A stretch of 64,000 nucleotides of DNA, from NCBI GenBank assembly GCA_000018565.1, contig CP000875.1, positions 185,199-249,198 of the forward strand, read 5' to 3'. Below the pieces are notes generated by a model, which was not told the DNA's origin, searched no databases, and saw nothing but the letters and a program-made list of their open reading frames with translations. Position numbers and translations under genes: made by a program. Every line of letters starts with the position of its first letter. The first letter of the stretch is position 1. Source of the stretch: Herpetosiphon aurantiacus DSM 785. GTDB taxonomy: Bacteria > Chloroflexota > Chloroflexia > Chloroflexales > Herpetosiphonaceae. Below are positions 18,094 through 26,752 of the stretch, piece after piece.

Positions 18094-19464
18094 ATGTCAA
18101 CCTATGTCATCGACGGACAGGAACTGCATATCCGCGATAATCGCCGTAATGCCCCCGTCGCCTTATTAATTCATGGCTGGTCGAGTTCATGGTTTACTTG
18201 GACTCCCCTGTTGCAAGCTCTGGGCACACGCTATTCGTATATGGCGGTCGATTTGCCTGGCTATGGGCGGTCGCCTGCGCCCAAACACCCAATTACCATC
18301 GATTGGTATGCCGATTTGATGGCCAAATTGATCGAGGAAGCCAGCGATCGGCCTGTCGTGGTGCTTGGGCATTCGATGGGCGGCCAAATTGCCATGACTT
18401 TAGCCCTGCGCCACCCGATGCTGGTCGAACGTTTGATTTTGCTCAATCCAGTGGTCAGCGGGCGACTATCAACCTTTATCAATTTGTTTGTGGCTCCGCA
18501 TATTTTGCTCGAACGCACGCGATTGGGCGGCAAAATTTTGAGTTATCTCGAAAATACGCCGTTAAGCTATATCAATCAATTGATGAAGCCGATTCTCTTT
18601 GCTGAACGCGCCGCAATTTCGCAGCAAGATTATGATCGGATTCGCGCTGATGCGCGGCGGCCAGGCCAAGGCAGAGTTCGCGCCGCTTGCTACGAAGCGA
18701 TGAAAATGGGCGATCTGCGTGGCAAACTCAAGCAAATTCAGCCGCCAGCTCAAGTGATTTGGGGTGCTGAGGATAATACTGTGCCGTTGCGTGATGCTGG
18801 TGCGGTAGCCGACGAATGGCCGCAAGCTGATTTGCGCTTGATTCCAAATGCTGGGCATTGGCCGCATTTTGAGCAATATGAAACCACGATGCGCTATATT
18901 GCCTCATTTTTGGGCTTGCCAATTTTGCCAAGCCTGCCAAACGATCAAGTACAACAGCAGCGTGATCTTGATGTTGGAGAAATTGCCCAGTTCCTCTCGA
19001 ATACTGAGTTAGGCCAAGATTTAAGTGAATCGCAGCGCTTACGGGTGGCGGGCTTGTGTCATCAACATCATTTTGCCCCGCAAGATGTCTTGGCGCTCGA
19101 AGATTCGAGCGGCGATGAATTATTTATTGTGCAAGATGGCCAAGTTGATGTCTTGGTGCGAATCAGCAATGAACTTGGGATCGAGGAATCGCGGCGGGTT
19201 AATGTGCTAATGGCGGGCCAAATCGCTGGCGAAATGGCCTTGATTCAAGGCAAAGGTGGCCGCCGTACCGCCGATTTACGCGCTGGCAAGTCGGGCGCAA
19301 CCGTGCTGTCGATCGATAGCCGCTATCTGTTTGCTTTGTTTGAAGATGATGCCTCGTTGGGCCTGAAGTTGATGCAAAATCTGGCTCGCTCGTTGGTGCA
19401 ACGGTTGCGGGTGCAAAATTGGCAATTGCAACTAGCTGAACAACGCGCCGAAGTTCATCGCTAA
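18094..19464 (+). CDS. Alpha/beta hydrolase fused to a cyclic-nucleotide-binding domain
   Basis: 456 residues. Residues 1-280 are an alpha/beta hydrolase: oxyanion region IHGWSSSW, nucleophile Ser in VLGHSMGGQ (about residue 92), acid in VIWGAEDNTVP, and His in NAGHWPHFEQ. Residues ~310-440 are a CNMP-type domain (FAPQDVLALEDSSGDELFIV, GEMALIQGKGGRRTADLRAG), whose phosphate cassette has GEMAL and an Arg pair. No transcription-factor DNA-binding domain follows. I infer an esterase or lipase whose activity or location is gated by a cyclic nucleotide, or simply a sensor-like domain kept as scaffold. Confidence 0.87.
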   Translation: MSTYVIDGQELHIRDNRRNAPVALLIHGWSSSWFTWTPLLQALGTRYSYMAVDLPGYGRSPAPKHPITIDWYADLMAKLIEEASDRPVVVLGHSMGGQIAMTLALRHPMLVERLILLNPVVSGRLSTFINLFVAPHILLERTRLGGKILSYLENTPLSYINQLMKPILFAERAAISQQDYDRIRADARRPGQGRVRAACYEAMKMGDLRGKLKQIQPPAQVIWGAEDNTVPLRDAGAVADEWPQADLRLIPNAGHWPHFEQYETTMRYIASFLGLPILPSLPNDQVQQQRDLDVGEIAQFLSNTELGQDLSESQRLRVAGLCHQHHFAPQDVLALEDSSGDELFIVQDGQVDVLVRISNELGIEESRRVNVLMAGQIAGEMALIQGKGGRRTADLRAGKSGATVLSIDSRYLFALFEDDASLGLKLMQNLARSLVQRLRVQNWQLQLAEQRAEVHR

Positions 19465-19493
19465 ACAACCGCAAAATCATGACTTTTGGCTTG

Positions 19494-19522
19494 AACGCTA
19501 CTGTTTTACCGGTGGCGTTTTT
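19494..19522 (+). terminator. Terminator after the hydrolase/cNMP gene
   Basis: 10-bp stem aacgctactg / cggtggcgtt (two G-U pairs) with loop ttttac and a five-T run. It lies 30 bases past the stop. Confidence 0.75.
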
Positions 19523-19565
19523 CGTGTACCATTTGCCATGAACCACAAATTGTAGGGTGTTGTGT

Positions 19566-21464
19566 ATGAATCGTCAACGAATGATTGGGCTGGGTGGCCT
19601 GCTTGGGCTAGCACTATTGATCTTAATCCTGCCAAACAGCCGTTTTTGGTTTGCGGCGCTGGTTTGTGCGTTGGCTCCAGGCTACGTGCTCGAGCGCTGG
19701 CTGGATTTGGATTTAGCGCCATTGGTGCGACCAAGCCTATGGATTGGGCTAAGCCTGGCAGTTTGGCCGTTGGGCTATTTATGGCTGACCACGCTTGGTT
19801 TATCGCTGAGCACTGGTATGATCACGTTGATTGCCTTTGGCCTGCTGGCTGGCGTAGGTTGGCGTTTATGGCGCGAGGGCGAGCGACCTTGGGCCTTGCC
19901 AGCGCCAGTGCCAATTCTTGGATTGGCGTTATTAATTGTGACCTTCGCGATTAGCACTAGAATTAGCCATATTCGCAACGTAGCTTTTCCTCCGTGGGTC
20001 GATTCGCTGCACCATGCCACGATTATGCGAGTGATTGCTGAAAGCGGCCAAGTGCCCTACTCGTTGCGCCCCTACATGCCAGTTGATAATTTTGGCTATC
20101 ACTGGGGCTTTCACGCCACGGCAGCCACGATCTACAATCTGAGTGGCATGAGCATTCCCCAATTTATGCTGTGGTATGGTCAATTCTTGGGTGTGTTGGT
20201 GGTGATTTCGGTTGGCAGCGCGACGATTGGCCTAACCAAAAGCCCGATTGCTGGCCTAGCCGCCGCCACCATGACGGGCTTTATCTCGATTATGCCCGCT
20301 TATTACCTGAGTTGGGGCCGTTACACCTTGCTTTCGGGTTTGGCGATGGTTCCAGTGGTGTTGCTGTTGGCGTGGGTTGCGCTTGATCGACCTGATCGCA
20401 AAGGCCTTATTTTGCTAACGCTCGTGGTTGGTGGGCTACTGCCAACTCACTTTGTGGCGGCTGGCTTTGCGTTGTTATGGTGTGTCGCAGTTTGGTTGGG
20501 CCGCGATGTTTGGACCGAGCAGCGTTGGCAAATCTTGGGCAAGCAAGCGGCATCAGTCGGCATGGCGATTTTGTTGATGTCGCCATGGCTGGCCCTATTG
20601 ATTCGTGAAATTCAGCCTGCTGGCAGTGGCACACCCAAGCAATTGATTGGCGGCGGCTACAACACCTATGAAGCTGCCAAAGGCTTGTATTGGACGTGGA
20701 ATAACCTTTTGCTCTTCTTAGTAGGTTTGTTGGCGGCTTGGATTGGCTTGTTTCAACACTGGCGTTTAGTGTTGATCAGCTTTTTATGGGCTAGCCTTGT
20801 CATGCTGTTTGCTAATCCAGTGGTAATTGGCTTGCCCTACCTCTCGTTTTTCAACAACAACATTGTGGCCTTAGCAATCTTTTTGCCGATTAGTTTGTGG
20901 TTTGGCTTTGGGGTTGCTTCATTAGACCAAGGCTTGAGCAAACATCTCAAACAGGGAGTAGCCCGAGGTTGGCGGGCGATTCGCACCGCAATTTTGGCAA
21001 TAACCGTGCTGATTTCGGCTACCAAAATGCACAGCGTAATCAACGATGGTACGATTATCGCCAAAGCTGATGATTTAACTGCCCTGAATTGGATTGTGCA
21101 GCGCATTCCCAAAAATGCGCGGTTTGCGATTAATACCGAAGGTTGGTTGTATAACGTGGCCCGTGGCAGCGATGGTGGCTGGTGGATTTTGCCCTATGCT
21201 GGCTTGCAAGTGAGCACACCGCCAGTTGTCTACAACCAAGGTACAGCTGAGTATATTGCGGCGGTTGAGGCTGAAACCAGTTGGTTGCGCAATGCCAACG
21301 AAAAAAGTGCTGCTGAATTGGCTCAGTGGATGCGTGAACATAACTATGATTACGCCTATGCTACCACCAATGGCAAAATCTTCAATCAAGCCAAATTAGC
21401 CAATACAGCTGAATTTGAGCTGGTCTATGAAAATGCAAGTGTGGCGATTTATCTGCGGAGATAG
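19566..21464 (+). CDS. Polytopic membrane protein, GT-C/DUF6541-like
   Basis: About 632 residues with roughly a dozen transmembrane helices and a final extracytoplasmic domain (from about residue 495). The first large loop carries FPPWVDSLHHATIMRV and PVDNFGYHWGFHATA, acid and His patterns seen in GT-C glycosyltransferases and DUF6541 proteins. ATG 19566 is preferred over GTG 19557 because AGGG lies eight bases upstream. A role in polyprenyl-sugar transfer is possible but not shown. The neighbouring genes give no pathway. Confidence 0.75.
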   Translation: MNRQRMIGLGGLLGLALLILILPNSRFWFAALVCALAPGYVLERWLDLDLAPLVRPSLWIGLSLAVWPLGYLWLTTLGLSLSTGMITLIAFGLLAGVGWRLWREGERPWALPAPVPILGLALLIVTFAISTRISHIRNVAFPPWVDSLHHATIMRVIAESGQVPYSLRPYMPVDNFGYHWGFHATAATIYNLSGMSIPQFMLWYGQFLGVLVVISVGSATIGLTKSPIAGLAAATMTGFISIMPAYYLSWGRYTLLSGLAMVPVVLLLAWVALDRPDRKGLILLTLVVGGLLPTHFVAAGFALLWCVAVWLGRDVWTEQRWQILGKQAASVGMAILLMSPWLALLIREIQPAGSGTPKQLIGGGYNTYEAAKGLYWTWNNLLLFLVGLLAAWIGLFQHWRLVLISFLWASLVMLFANPVVIGLPYLSFFNNNIVALAIFLPISLWFGFGVASLDQGLSKHLKQGVARGWRAIRTAILAITVLISATKMHSVINDGTIIAKADDLTALNWIVQRIPKNARFAINTEGWLYNVARGSDGGWWILPYAGLQVSTPPVVYNQGTAEYIAAVEAETSWLRNANEKSAAELAQWMREHNYDYAYATTNGKIFNQAKLANTAEFELVYENASVAIYLRR

Positions 21465-21466
21465 TT

Positions 21467-21490
21467 GGGGCTAGCGCCAAGCCTAGCCCC
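21467..21490. terminator. Hairpin between convergent genes
   Basis: Perfect 8-bp stem ggggctag / ctagcccc with an 8-base loop, right after the membrane protein stop and 11 bases before the end of the opposing small gene. No T run, so termination is only likely, not certain. Confidence 0.5.
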
Positions 21491-21501
21491 ATCGATGCGG
21501 C

Positions 21502-21789
21502 TCAGGCAGCGGGAATCGCTGAGTAGGGCAAAAGGTCGTAGCGTTCTTGTAAGCGGTCGATATACATCATTTGATAGAGCACTGCATCTTCAATGTGATC
21601 GTGGCGTTGGCGAAGTTGCTCCAACTCCTGATGCTTGCTCGGATCGGGCGTATCGCATACGTGTTGTTCTAAATCGGCGACAGCATGTTCAAGATCATCG
21701 AGTTCCCACACAAGATCTTGCAGTTTGCTGCGCTCATCCTTGAGTTGACGCAAAAGTTGGGTATGGGCAGCAGGCAATCGCATATGCAT
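21502..21789 (-). CDS. Small coiled-coil protein
   Basis: 95 residues, mostly helical: QLLRQLKDERSKLQDLVWEL and ELEQLRQRHDHIEDAVLYQM look like two coiled-coil helices joined by a DTPDPS turn. AGAGG lies eight bases before the ATG, and TGA-TATGAT at 21882-21874 is a possible extended -10 on this strand. No family recognised and no signal peptide. It may be an antiparallel hairpin adaptor. Confidence 0.65.
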   Translation of the reverse strand: MHMRLPAAHTQLLRQLKDERSKLQDLVWELDDLEHAVADLEQHVCDTPDPSKHQELEQLRQRHDHIEDAVLYQMMYIDRLQERYDLLPYSAIPAA

Positions 21790-21956
21790 CGGAAAAACCT
21801 CTTGGGATAGTGAAATAGCCAGTGCGTAAAGCTAAGAAAGTGCAATAGGTTACTTAACAACCATGCTACTGCTATCATATCATGTTCCGACAAGAGACTT
21901 TGGTATGATTCGCGGGCCGACAATGGGGGATGCCGCTGCAAAGGGATGGGAGCGTT

Positions 21957-22043
21957 CCCTCACCCTAACCTCTTGCCCACTGTTGCATGATAGGACGATT
22001 CCCCCTCGCCTGCTGGTTGGGAGAGGGGGCTAGGGGGTGAGGG
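21957..22043. repeat. Dispersed GC-rich inverted repeat, copy 3
   Basis: Left arm ccctcaccctaacctcttgc, right arm gagagggggctagggggtgaggg. It is shorter than copies 1 and 2 and has a different centre, but the same end sequences. It ends 11 bases before the uppS stop codon. Confidence 0.75.
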
Positions 22044-22054
22044 CGTAAATGTGA

Positions 22055-22789
22055 TTATTTAGCCATTTCGCCTTCACCGATCCGACCACCGTAACGGCGT
22101 TCGCGATTGCCAAAATTGCTGACGGCCTCGCGAAACTGGTCGGGGCCAAAATCGGGCCACAGCAGCGGGGTCATATAATATTCGCTATAGGCGGCCTGCC
22201 AAATCAAAAAGTTGCTTAAGCGTTGCTCGCCACTGGTGCGCACAATCAAATCGGGGTCGGGAATGCCCGATGTATACAAGTGCCCAGCGATCATCTCATC
22301 GCTAATATCCTCAGGATTGATCCCCTTAGCCACGATTTCGCGCACTGCATTGACGATATCGGCGCGACCACCATAGTTGAAGGCTACCGAGAGCGTCAAG
22401 GCGGTATTATTGGCAGTCATGGTAATGGCATTTTGAATTTTCTTGGCGAGCGCCGAATCGACCCCTTCGAGCGTGCCCAGCAAGTGCAAGCGTACCCCTT
22501 CAGCATGCAACTCGCGCAACTCACGATCAAGATATTCGGCCATAATGCGCATTAATCCGCGCACTTCCCACGATGGGCGCTTCCAATTTTCGGTTGAAAA
22601 GGCATAAATCGTGAGATAGGGAATGCCTAGGGAGATAGCCTCGCGCACAATTCGTTTGATATTACCAGTTCCAGCATGATGCCCTGCCAGACGGGGGAGT
22701 CCACGGCCTTGTGCCCAACGGCCATTGCCATCCATTATTATTGCGACATGTCGAGGTGCGACAGTAGTTTCAAGTTGTTGTACGGTCAT
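22055..22789 (-). CDS. uppS: Undecaprenyl diphosphate synthase UppS
   Basis: cis-Prenyltransferase that makes the C55 lipid carrier for peptidoglycan and surface glycans. The P-loop-like HVAIIMDGNGRWAQGRGLPR carries the catalytic Asp, IYAFSTENWKRP binds the substrate, and GEQRLSNFLIWQAAYSEYY contains the C-terminal Arg and Ser-Asn residues. The 244 residues match the family. It is transcribed away from the LysE gene. cdsA and other usual partners are not next to it. Confidence 0.97.
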   Translation of the reverse strand: MTVQQLETTVAPRHVAIIMDGNGRWAQGRGLPRLAGHHAGTGNIKRIVREAISLGIPYLTIYAFSTENWKRPSWEVRGLMRIMAEYLDRELRELHAEGVRLHLLGTLEGVDSALAKKIQNAITMTANNTALTLSVAFNYGGRADIVNAVREIVAKGINPEDISDEMIAGHLYTSGIPDPDLIVRTSGEQRLSNFLIWQAAYSEYYMTPLLWPDFGPDQFREAVSNFGNRERRYGGRIGEGEMAK

Positions 22790-22932
22790 AGATCTAAAGA
22801 CCTCATCAATTTAAGCGTTTGTCTAGCATTCGTTGTAGGGTAACGAATATACTACCATTGTTGCAAGCACTCGCGTGCAATTTATGCGAAACTAGCCTTG
22901 ATCGACGATTTTAGGCAAGTGAGGGCATTGCG

Positions 22933-23526
22933 ATGTTGCTGAAAGGGCTTATTTTGGGGTTTTCGATTGCCGCACCAGTTGGGCCGATTGGGGTGTTGTG
23001 CATTCGACGTAGTTTAATTCATGGACGGTTGGCGGGCTTTTTATCAGGCTTGGGAGCGGCAACTGCCGATGGTTTGTATGGCATGTTGGCAGCGTTTGGT
23101 TTGGCGGCAGCCCTCAACAAACTTGACCAAGATTCGGGCTGGTTGCTGGGATTACGGATTATCAGCGGCCTATTTCTCGGCTATTTGGCGATCAAGACCA
23201 TGCTAAGTCGTCCGGCGACCGAAGCAGCGCATGCCAAAGCCGATAATTTATGGGCGATGTATGCCTCGACGCTCTTCTTGACCTTGACCAACCCTTTGAC
23301 GATTTTATCGTTTGCGACAGTTTTTGCTGGCTTGGGAATTACGGCCTATGGCTGGGATAGCGTGTGGTTGGTGCTGGGCGTGACCACGGGTTCGGCTTTA
23401 TGGTGGTTGTTGTTGAGTGGCAGCGTGAGCTTATTGCGTGAGCGAGTGCAAGCCTATAGCGTTTGGATCAATCGAATTTCTGGCTTGATTATTTTAGGCT
23501 TTGCGATTGCGGTATTGCTGGGATAA
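22933..23526 (+). CDS. LysE family amino acid exporter
   Basis: 197-residue inner membrane protein with about six hydrophobic helices. The start LILGFSIAAPVGPIGVLCIR is the family signature, and LTLTNPLTILSFATVFAGLG is the conserved Asn-Pro region of RhtB/LysE proteins. The exported amino acid is unknown. It is a single gene ending at a strong bidirectional hairpin. Confidence 0.9.
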   Translation: MLLKGLILGFSIAAPVGPIGVLCIRRSLIHGRLAGFLSGLGAATADGLYGMLAAFGLAAALNKLDQDSGWLLGLRIISGLFLGYLAIKTMLSRPATEAAHAKADNLWAMYASTLFLTLTNPLTILSFATVFAGLGITAYGWDSVWLVLGVTTGSALWWLLLSGSVSLLRERVQAYSVWINRISGLIILGFAIAVLLG

Positions 23527-23542
23527 AGCAGTTAAATCAAAA

Positions 23543-23570
23543 GCGGGTGTTGGTTTGCGCCAACACCCGC
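23543..23570. terminator. Bidirectional terminator hairpin between lysE-like gene and pspA
   Basis: Perfect 11-bp stem gcgggtgttgg / ccaacacccgc with loop tttgcg. It lies between two convergent stops, 17 bases after one and 11 before the other, and serves both strands. The T content following it is modest on both sides. Confidence 0.8.
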
Positions 23571-23580
23571 GATTTCAAAA

Positions 23581-24243
23581 CTATTGTTTACCCATTTTTG
23601 CTTTCAAAGCGGCCAATTCATCTTCGACAGCAGTATCGCGTTCGAGGTCGGCAAAGCGAGTTTCGAGCGAGCTACCTTCAAGTTTCGACATAGCATCGGC
23701 TTGAGCCAAGCGATCATCGACCCGTTCTTCCATTTGGGATAATTTATCCATCGCATTGAGGTTGCCCAAGCCTTGAACCGTGCGTTGAATCGCTTCTTGG
23801 GTTTCGGCGCGATTCTTCTTGGCGATAATCAATTCTTTCTTGGCTTTGGCTTCCGACAAGCGTGATTCAAGACTGACCAAGGCTTTTTGCAGTTGCTCAA
23901 CTTGTTCGTCTTGTTGTTCGTATTGTTGGCGATAGGTATCAGCCATTTTTTGAGCATTGGCTTTGCGGCCTAAGGCAGCTTTAGCCAATTCATCGTCACT
24001 TGCGCGAACCGCAGCTTCAGCCTTGGATTGCCATTGATCAGCTTCGGTTTGGAATGTCACCATTTTGTTGTGCAATTTGGTTTCATCGGCCATGGCGGAT
24101 GCAACAGCGGTTTTGGCTTCGTACAGTTGTTCTTGCAATTGCCGCATGTACTCGTTGACCATTTTTTCAGGGTCTTCGGCCTTATCCAACATCGCATTGA
24201 GATTAGCGCTAACCAGGTCGCGAACACGGCTCAACAACGACAT
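23581..24243 (-). CDS. pspA: PspA/IM30 (VIPP1) family membrane-stress protein
   Basis: 220-residue ESCRT-III-like coiled-coil protein that coats and stabilises the cytoplasmic membrane. The N terminus SLLSRVRDLVSANLNAMLDK is the amphipathic helix, and EDPEKMVNEYMRQLQEQL is the family signature. The rest is long helices ending LAALKAKMGKQ. A very strong AAGGAGG site precedes the ATG, with an extended -10 upstream, so it is probably a single-gene transcript. No pspBC or liaR genes are nearby. Confidence 0.93.
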   Translation of the reverse strand: MSLLSRVRDLVSANLNAMLDKAEDPEKMVNEYMRQLQEQLYEAKTAVASAMADETKLHNKMVTFQTEADQWQSKAEAAVRASDDELAKAALGRKANAQKMADTYRQQYEQQDEQVEQLQKALVSLESRLSEAKAKKELIIAKKNRAETQEAIQRTVQGLGNLNAMDKLSQMEERVDDRLAQADAMSKLEGSSLETRFADLERDTAVEDELAALKAKMGKQ

Positions 24244-24285
24244 AGGAATTCCTCCTTAGCTAAACACAAAGACTGTGTGAACTTC

Positions 24286-24294
24286 ATTCTAGCA
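24286..24294 (-). promoter_or_regulatory. Extended -10 promoter for pspA
   Basis: TGC-TAGAAT on the minus strand, about 43 bases upstream of the pspA ATG. It is followed by a short leader with AAGGAGG (24257-24251). Confidence 0.5.
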
Positions 24295-24332
24295 CACCGC
24301 GCTGGCGGTTCTCAAGTGGTACGAAGCGCTTT

Positions 24333-24359
24333 TCCAAAAAGTTACAAAGGCTTTTTGGA
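24333..24359 (-). terminator. Hairpin straddling the rsmG stop codon
   Basis: 9-bp perfect stem tccaaaaag / ctttttgga with a 9-base loop. It includes the last rsmG codons and the stop. There is no U run after it on the minus strand, so its terminator role is uncertain. Confidence 0.4.
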
Positions 24360-25052
24360 TGGTGTGCCAACCGTGCGTGGATAGGTCAATGGGGTTGAAG
24401 CTACTTTGTCTACGACAACAAGTGAACGGACAGGTTCAGCTGGAATGGTGACGTTATAGACCGCCCGTAATTGACCTCCAAGAATGGTTATGGCCTGCTC
24501 AGCATCTTGCACTTCTGGCTCAATCTCAAAACCTTTGGGTGCAAGCCACATGCCACCAACTTGGCACAAGGGTAGACAATACTCGGCGAGGGTCGCCAAA
24601 TTGGCAACAGCCCGAGCGGTAACCAGCGCAAAATGCTCGCGCCAGCGCCGTTCGCGGCCCACAACCTCGGCCCGTTCGACCTCAACCAACACCCGCTCAA
24701 GCTGTAATTCTTGGGCCACATGGCGCAAAAATTCGGCCTTCTTGCTGATCGATTCGATCAGCAATACTTCGGTTTCGGGCCATAAAATCGCTAAAGGAAT
24801 ACCTGGCAAGCCCGCGCCTGAGCCAATATCGGCCAAACTGGCGGGAGCTTGCTCGCAGGTCGTCGCTAACGAAAACGAATCCAACAGGTGGCGGCGGGTT
24901 GCTTCGGGCAAGGTCGAGGGCGCAACCAAATTCATGCGCTCACTCCATTGCGTCAGCAACGCCACGTAGTGCTCCAAGCGGTCGATTTGGCTGGTGCTAA
25001 GGGTTAGTTGCCACTCAGCCAAGGTGGTTTGTAATAGTTCACGATCGATCAT
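24342..25052 (-). CDS. rsmG: 16S rRNA m7G527 methyltransferase RsmG (GidB)
   Basis: 236-residue SAM enzyme that methylates G527 of 16S rRNA; its loss gives low-level streptomycin resistance. SAM motif I is LADIGSGAGLPGIPLAI, and later LLIESISKKAEFLRHVA and VTARAVANLATL match the family. The start overlaps the stop of the upstream TPR/zinc-ribbon gene by four bases (ATGA), so it is translationally coupled and lies in the lipA-headed operon. Confidence 0.96.
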   Translation of the reverse strand: MIDRELLQTTLAEWQLTLSTSQIDRLEHYVALLTQWSERMNLVAPSTLPEATRRHLLDSFSLATTCEQAPASLADIGSGAGLPGIPLAILWPETEVLLIESISKKAEFLRHVAQELQLERVLVEVERAEVVGRERRWREHFALVTARAVANLATLAEYCLPLCQVGGMWLAPKGFEIEPEVQDAEQAITILGGQLRAVYNVTIPAEPVRSLVVVDKVASTPLTYPRTVGTPSKKPL

Positions 25053-25948
25053 TTTTGTTTTGATAACCTATAGTGCATTTCAGCTTGCTCATATAAGCCT
25101 AGATTATCATAAACCCGCCCAATTGCTGCATGGAGTTGTTGCGGACGACGGCTGGTTGGCAAGGCTGCCTTCCATTGTTTAACTGCTGCAGCAGGAAAAT
25201 CGCGGTCGCTATACATCTGGCCAAGCCGTTCGCGATCAAGCTTGCGTTCGGGCGTAAGAAAATTCTCGAAGGAATGACCACACTCGCAGATCCAGTTTTC
25301 GCGCACATCGAGCACATGCCCACAATTGGGGCAATCGAAGGTTTGCTCAGTGCCACAATTGCTACATTCACCAGTGCTTTGGGTCGGTGTGCCACAAAAT
25401 GCGCAGGGCGCTTCGAGATTTTGCGGCGGCTTGGGCACATTCGTTGGCATATTGCCAAGCACCGGAGCTGGCTCAGGCGTTACTTCAGTGACCATTGGGG
25501 CAAAACCAAAGCCAGCCATTGGCTGATCAAGCTCGATTGGCACTGGCTCGAACATGGCCGCAGGTGGCTCTTCGAAACTAGCCATGCTGCTGATAGGCGC
25601 TGCTGGCGTTGGGGTTGGGGCGACTGGTGGCGGTGCTGGTGGCGGTGCTGGTGGCGGTGCTGGTGGCGGTGCTGGTGGCTCAAACGTCGAAAGAAAATCG
25701 GCAGCTTCGCTTTGGGCTAATTCTTCCAGCCCGCGTCGTGCCGCAGTATTATTGGGATTGATCGAAAGCACAAGTTGTAAGCAGTCGCGCTTTTGGGTGC
25801 GGGTTTCGACGACTCCACTGAGCCAAAGCCAAGCGGACTCGTTTTTGGAATCGGTAAGGAGTACTTTTTGGAGATGCTGGCGAGCTAGCTCACGCTGGCC
25901 TGCTCGCACAGCAGCGATGCCTTTGGCAAGTTCATCATCGATTGTCAT
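25049..25948 (-). CDS. TPR / zinc-ribbon protein with Pro-Ala linker (paralogue 1)
   Basis: 299 residues. The N-terminal TPR-like hairpins (residues 1-80: AAVRAGQRELARQHLQKVLL) are followed by a long Pro/Ala-rich linker with the tandem APPP unit. Two zinc-ribbon-like segments come next (CAFCGTPTQSTGECSNCG, and CPNCGHVLDVRENWICECG), then a C-terminal TPR pair ending EQAEMHYRLSKQK. No signal peptide, so it is cytoplasmic. It has the same layout as the next gene upstream and appears to be a tandem duplicate with an added linker. Its function is unknown; a scaffold role is a guess. Confidence 0.8.
   Translation of the reverse strand: MTIDDELAKGIAAVRAGQRELARQHLQKVLLTDSKNESAWLWLSGVVETRTQKRDCLQLVLSINPNNTAARRGLEELAQSEAADFLSTFEPPAPPPAPPPAPPPAPPPVAPTPTPAAPISSMASFEEPPAAMFEPVPIELDQPMAGFGFAPMVTEVTPEPAPVLGNMPTNVPKPPQNLEAPCAFCGTPTQSTGECSNCGTEQTFDCPNCGHVLDVRENWICECGHSFENFLTPERKLDRERLGQMYSDRDFPAAAVKQWKAALPTSRRPQQLHAAIGRVYDNLGLYEQAEMHYRLSKQK
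25625..25679. repeat. In-frame 12-bp tandem repeat (APPP linker)
   Basis: About four copies of a ggtggcggtgct unit encode repeated Ala-Pro-Pro-Pro on the minus strand. Unit size is a multiple of three, so copy-number change would alter linker length without a frameshift. Confidence 0.8.
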
Positions 25949-26049
25949 AACGGTAATCCATCGCTAAAGAGACATTCATTGGCTATTTTCAAGGATACAC
26001 CGATTTTGACATAGATTTGGCTTGATGCAAGTAAAGATTGGCTAAGGAA

Positions 26050-26730
26050 TTAGGATTGAGCCACTTGGCGGTGAAACTCGGCCTCTTGGTTGCGACCAAT
26101 CTTATCGTAGGCTTGGGCCAATTTTCGGTGCAACATCACCACATGCGAGCCATCTTTGAGTGCTCGATCCCATTGGCGAGCAGCAGGTTCCCAGCGCTCC
26201 ATCAAGGCATAGCGCTGGCCTAGCCCTTCGTGATCGATGCCATCGGGAAAGAAAATGTAGTGACGTAACCCTTCGCCGCATGGGCAGCGAGTGGTTTCCC
26301 ATAAGTTTATTGTACTATCACATGAGGGGCAGGTGAGGATGATATTTTCGCCACAAACTTGGCAATCGAGCTTGCTACTATCGGTATTCGCTTGGCAAAA
26401 TGGGCATTGAATCAGGTTGCTGCTGGCAGCGGCGATCGCCACAATTGGCGTTGGCTCAGGCATTGACGGGGCTGGTTTGTTTTGCACTTCAAGGGCCGCA
26501 ATGCCGCGTTGCGCGGCTTCGTTGCTTGGGTTGATCAACAAAACCCGTACAAGGCAATCGCGGCGTTGTTCAGGCGTATCGACAATCGCACTCATCCAGA
26601 GCCACGCTAGTTCGTTCCGTGCATTTAGCGCAATCACTTGGGTCAGGAAATCACGGGCTGCTGCACGTTGGCCTGCTTTGGCGGCAGTAATACCTTCAGC
26701 CAATAAATGCGTTTCATGCACGGACGACAT
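26050..26730 (-). CDS. TPR / zinc-ribbon protein (paralogue 2)
   Basis: 226 residues, same order as paralogue 1: TPR hairpins (GITAAKAGQRAAARDFLTQV), a shorter Pro-rich linker, CPFCQANTDSSKLDCQVCG and CPSCDSTINLWETTRCPCG, then DHEGLGQRYALMERWEPAARQW and a TPR tail. It starts 22 bases after lipA, so it is in that operon. The shared motifs NARNELAWLWMSAIVDTPEQRRDC and NSESAWLWLSG in the paralogue support duplication. Function unknown. Confidence 0.8.
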   Translation of the reverse strand: MSSVHETHLLAEGITAAKAGQRAAARDFLTQVIALNARNELAWLWMSAIVDTPEQRRDCLVRVLLINPSNEAAQRGIAALEVQNKPAPSMPEPTPIVAIAAASSNLIQCPFCQANTDSSKLDCQVCGENIILTCPSCDSTINLWETTRCPCGEGLRHYIFFPDGIDHEGLGQRYALMERWEPAARQWDRALKDGSHVVMLHRKLAQAYDKIGRNQEAEFHRQVAQS

Positions 26731-26752
26731 AGGAACTCCTTCTATCTATAAT

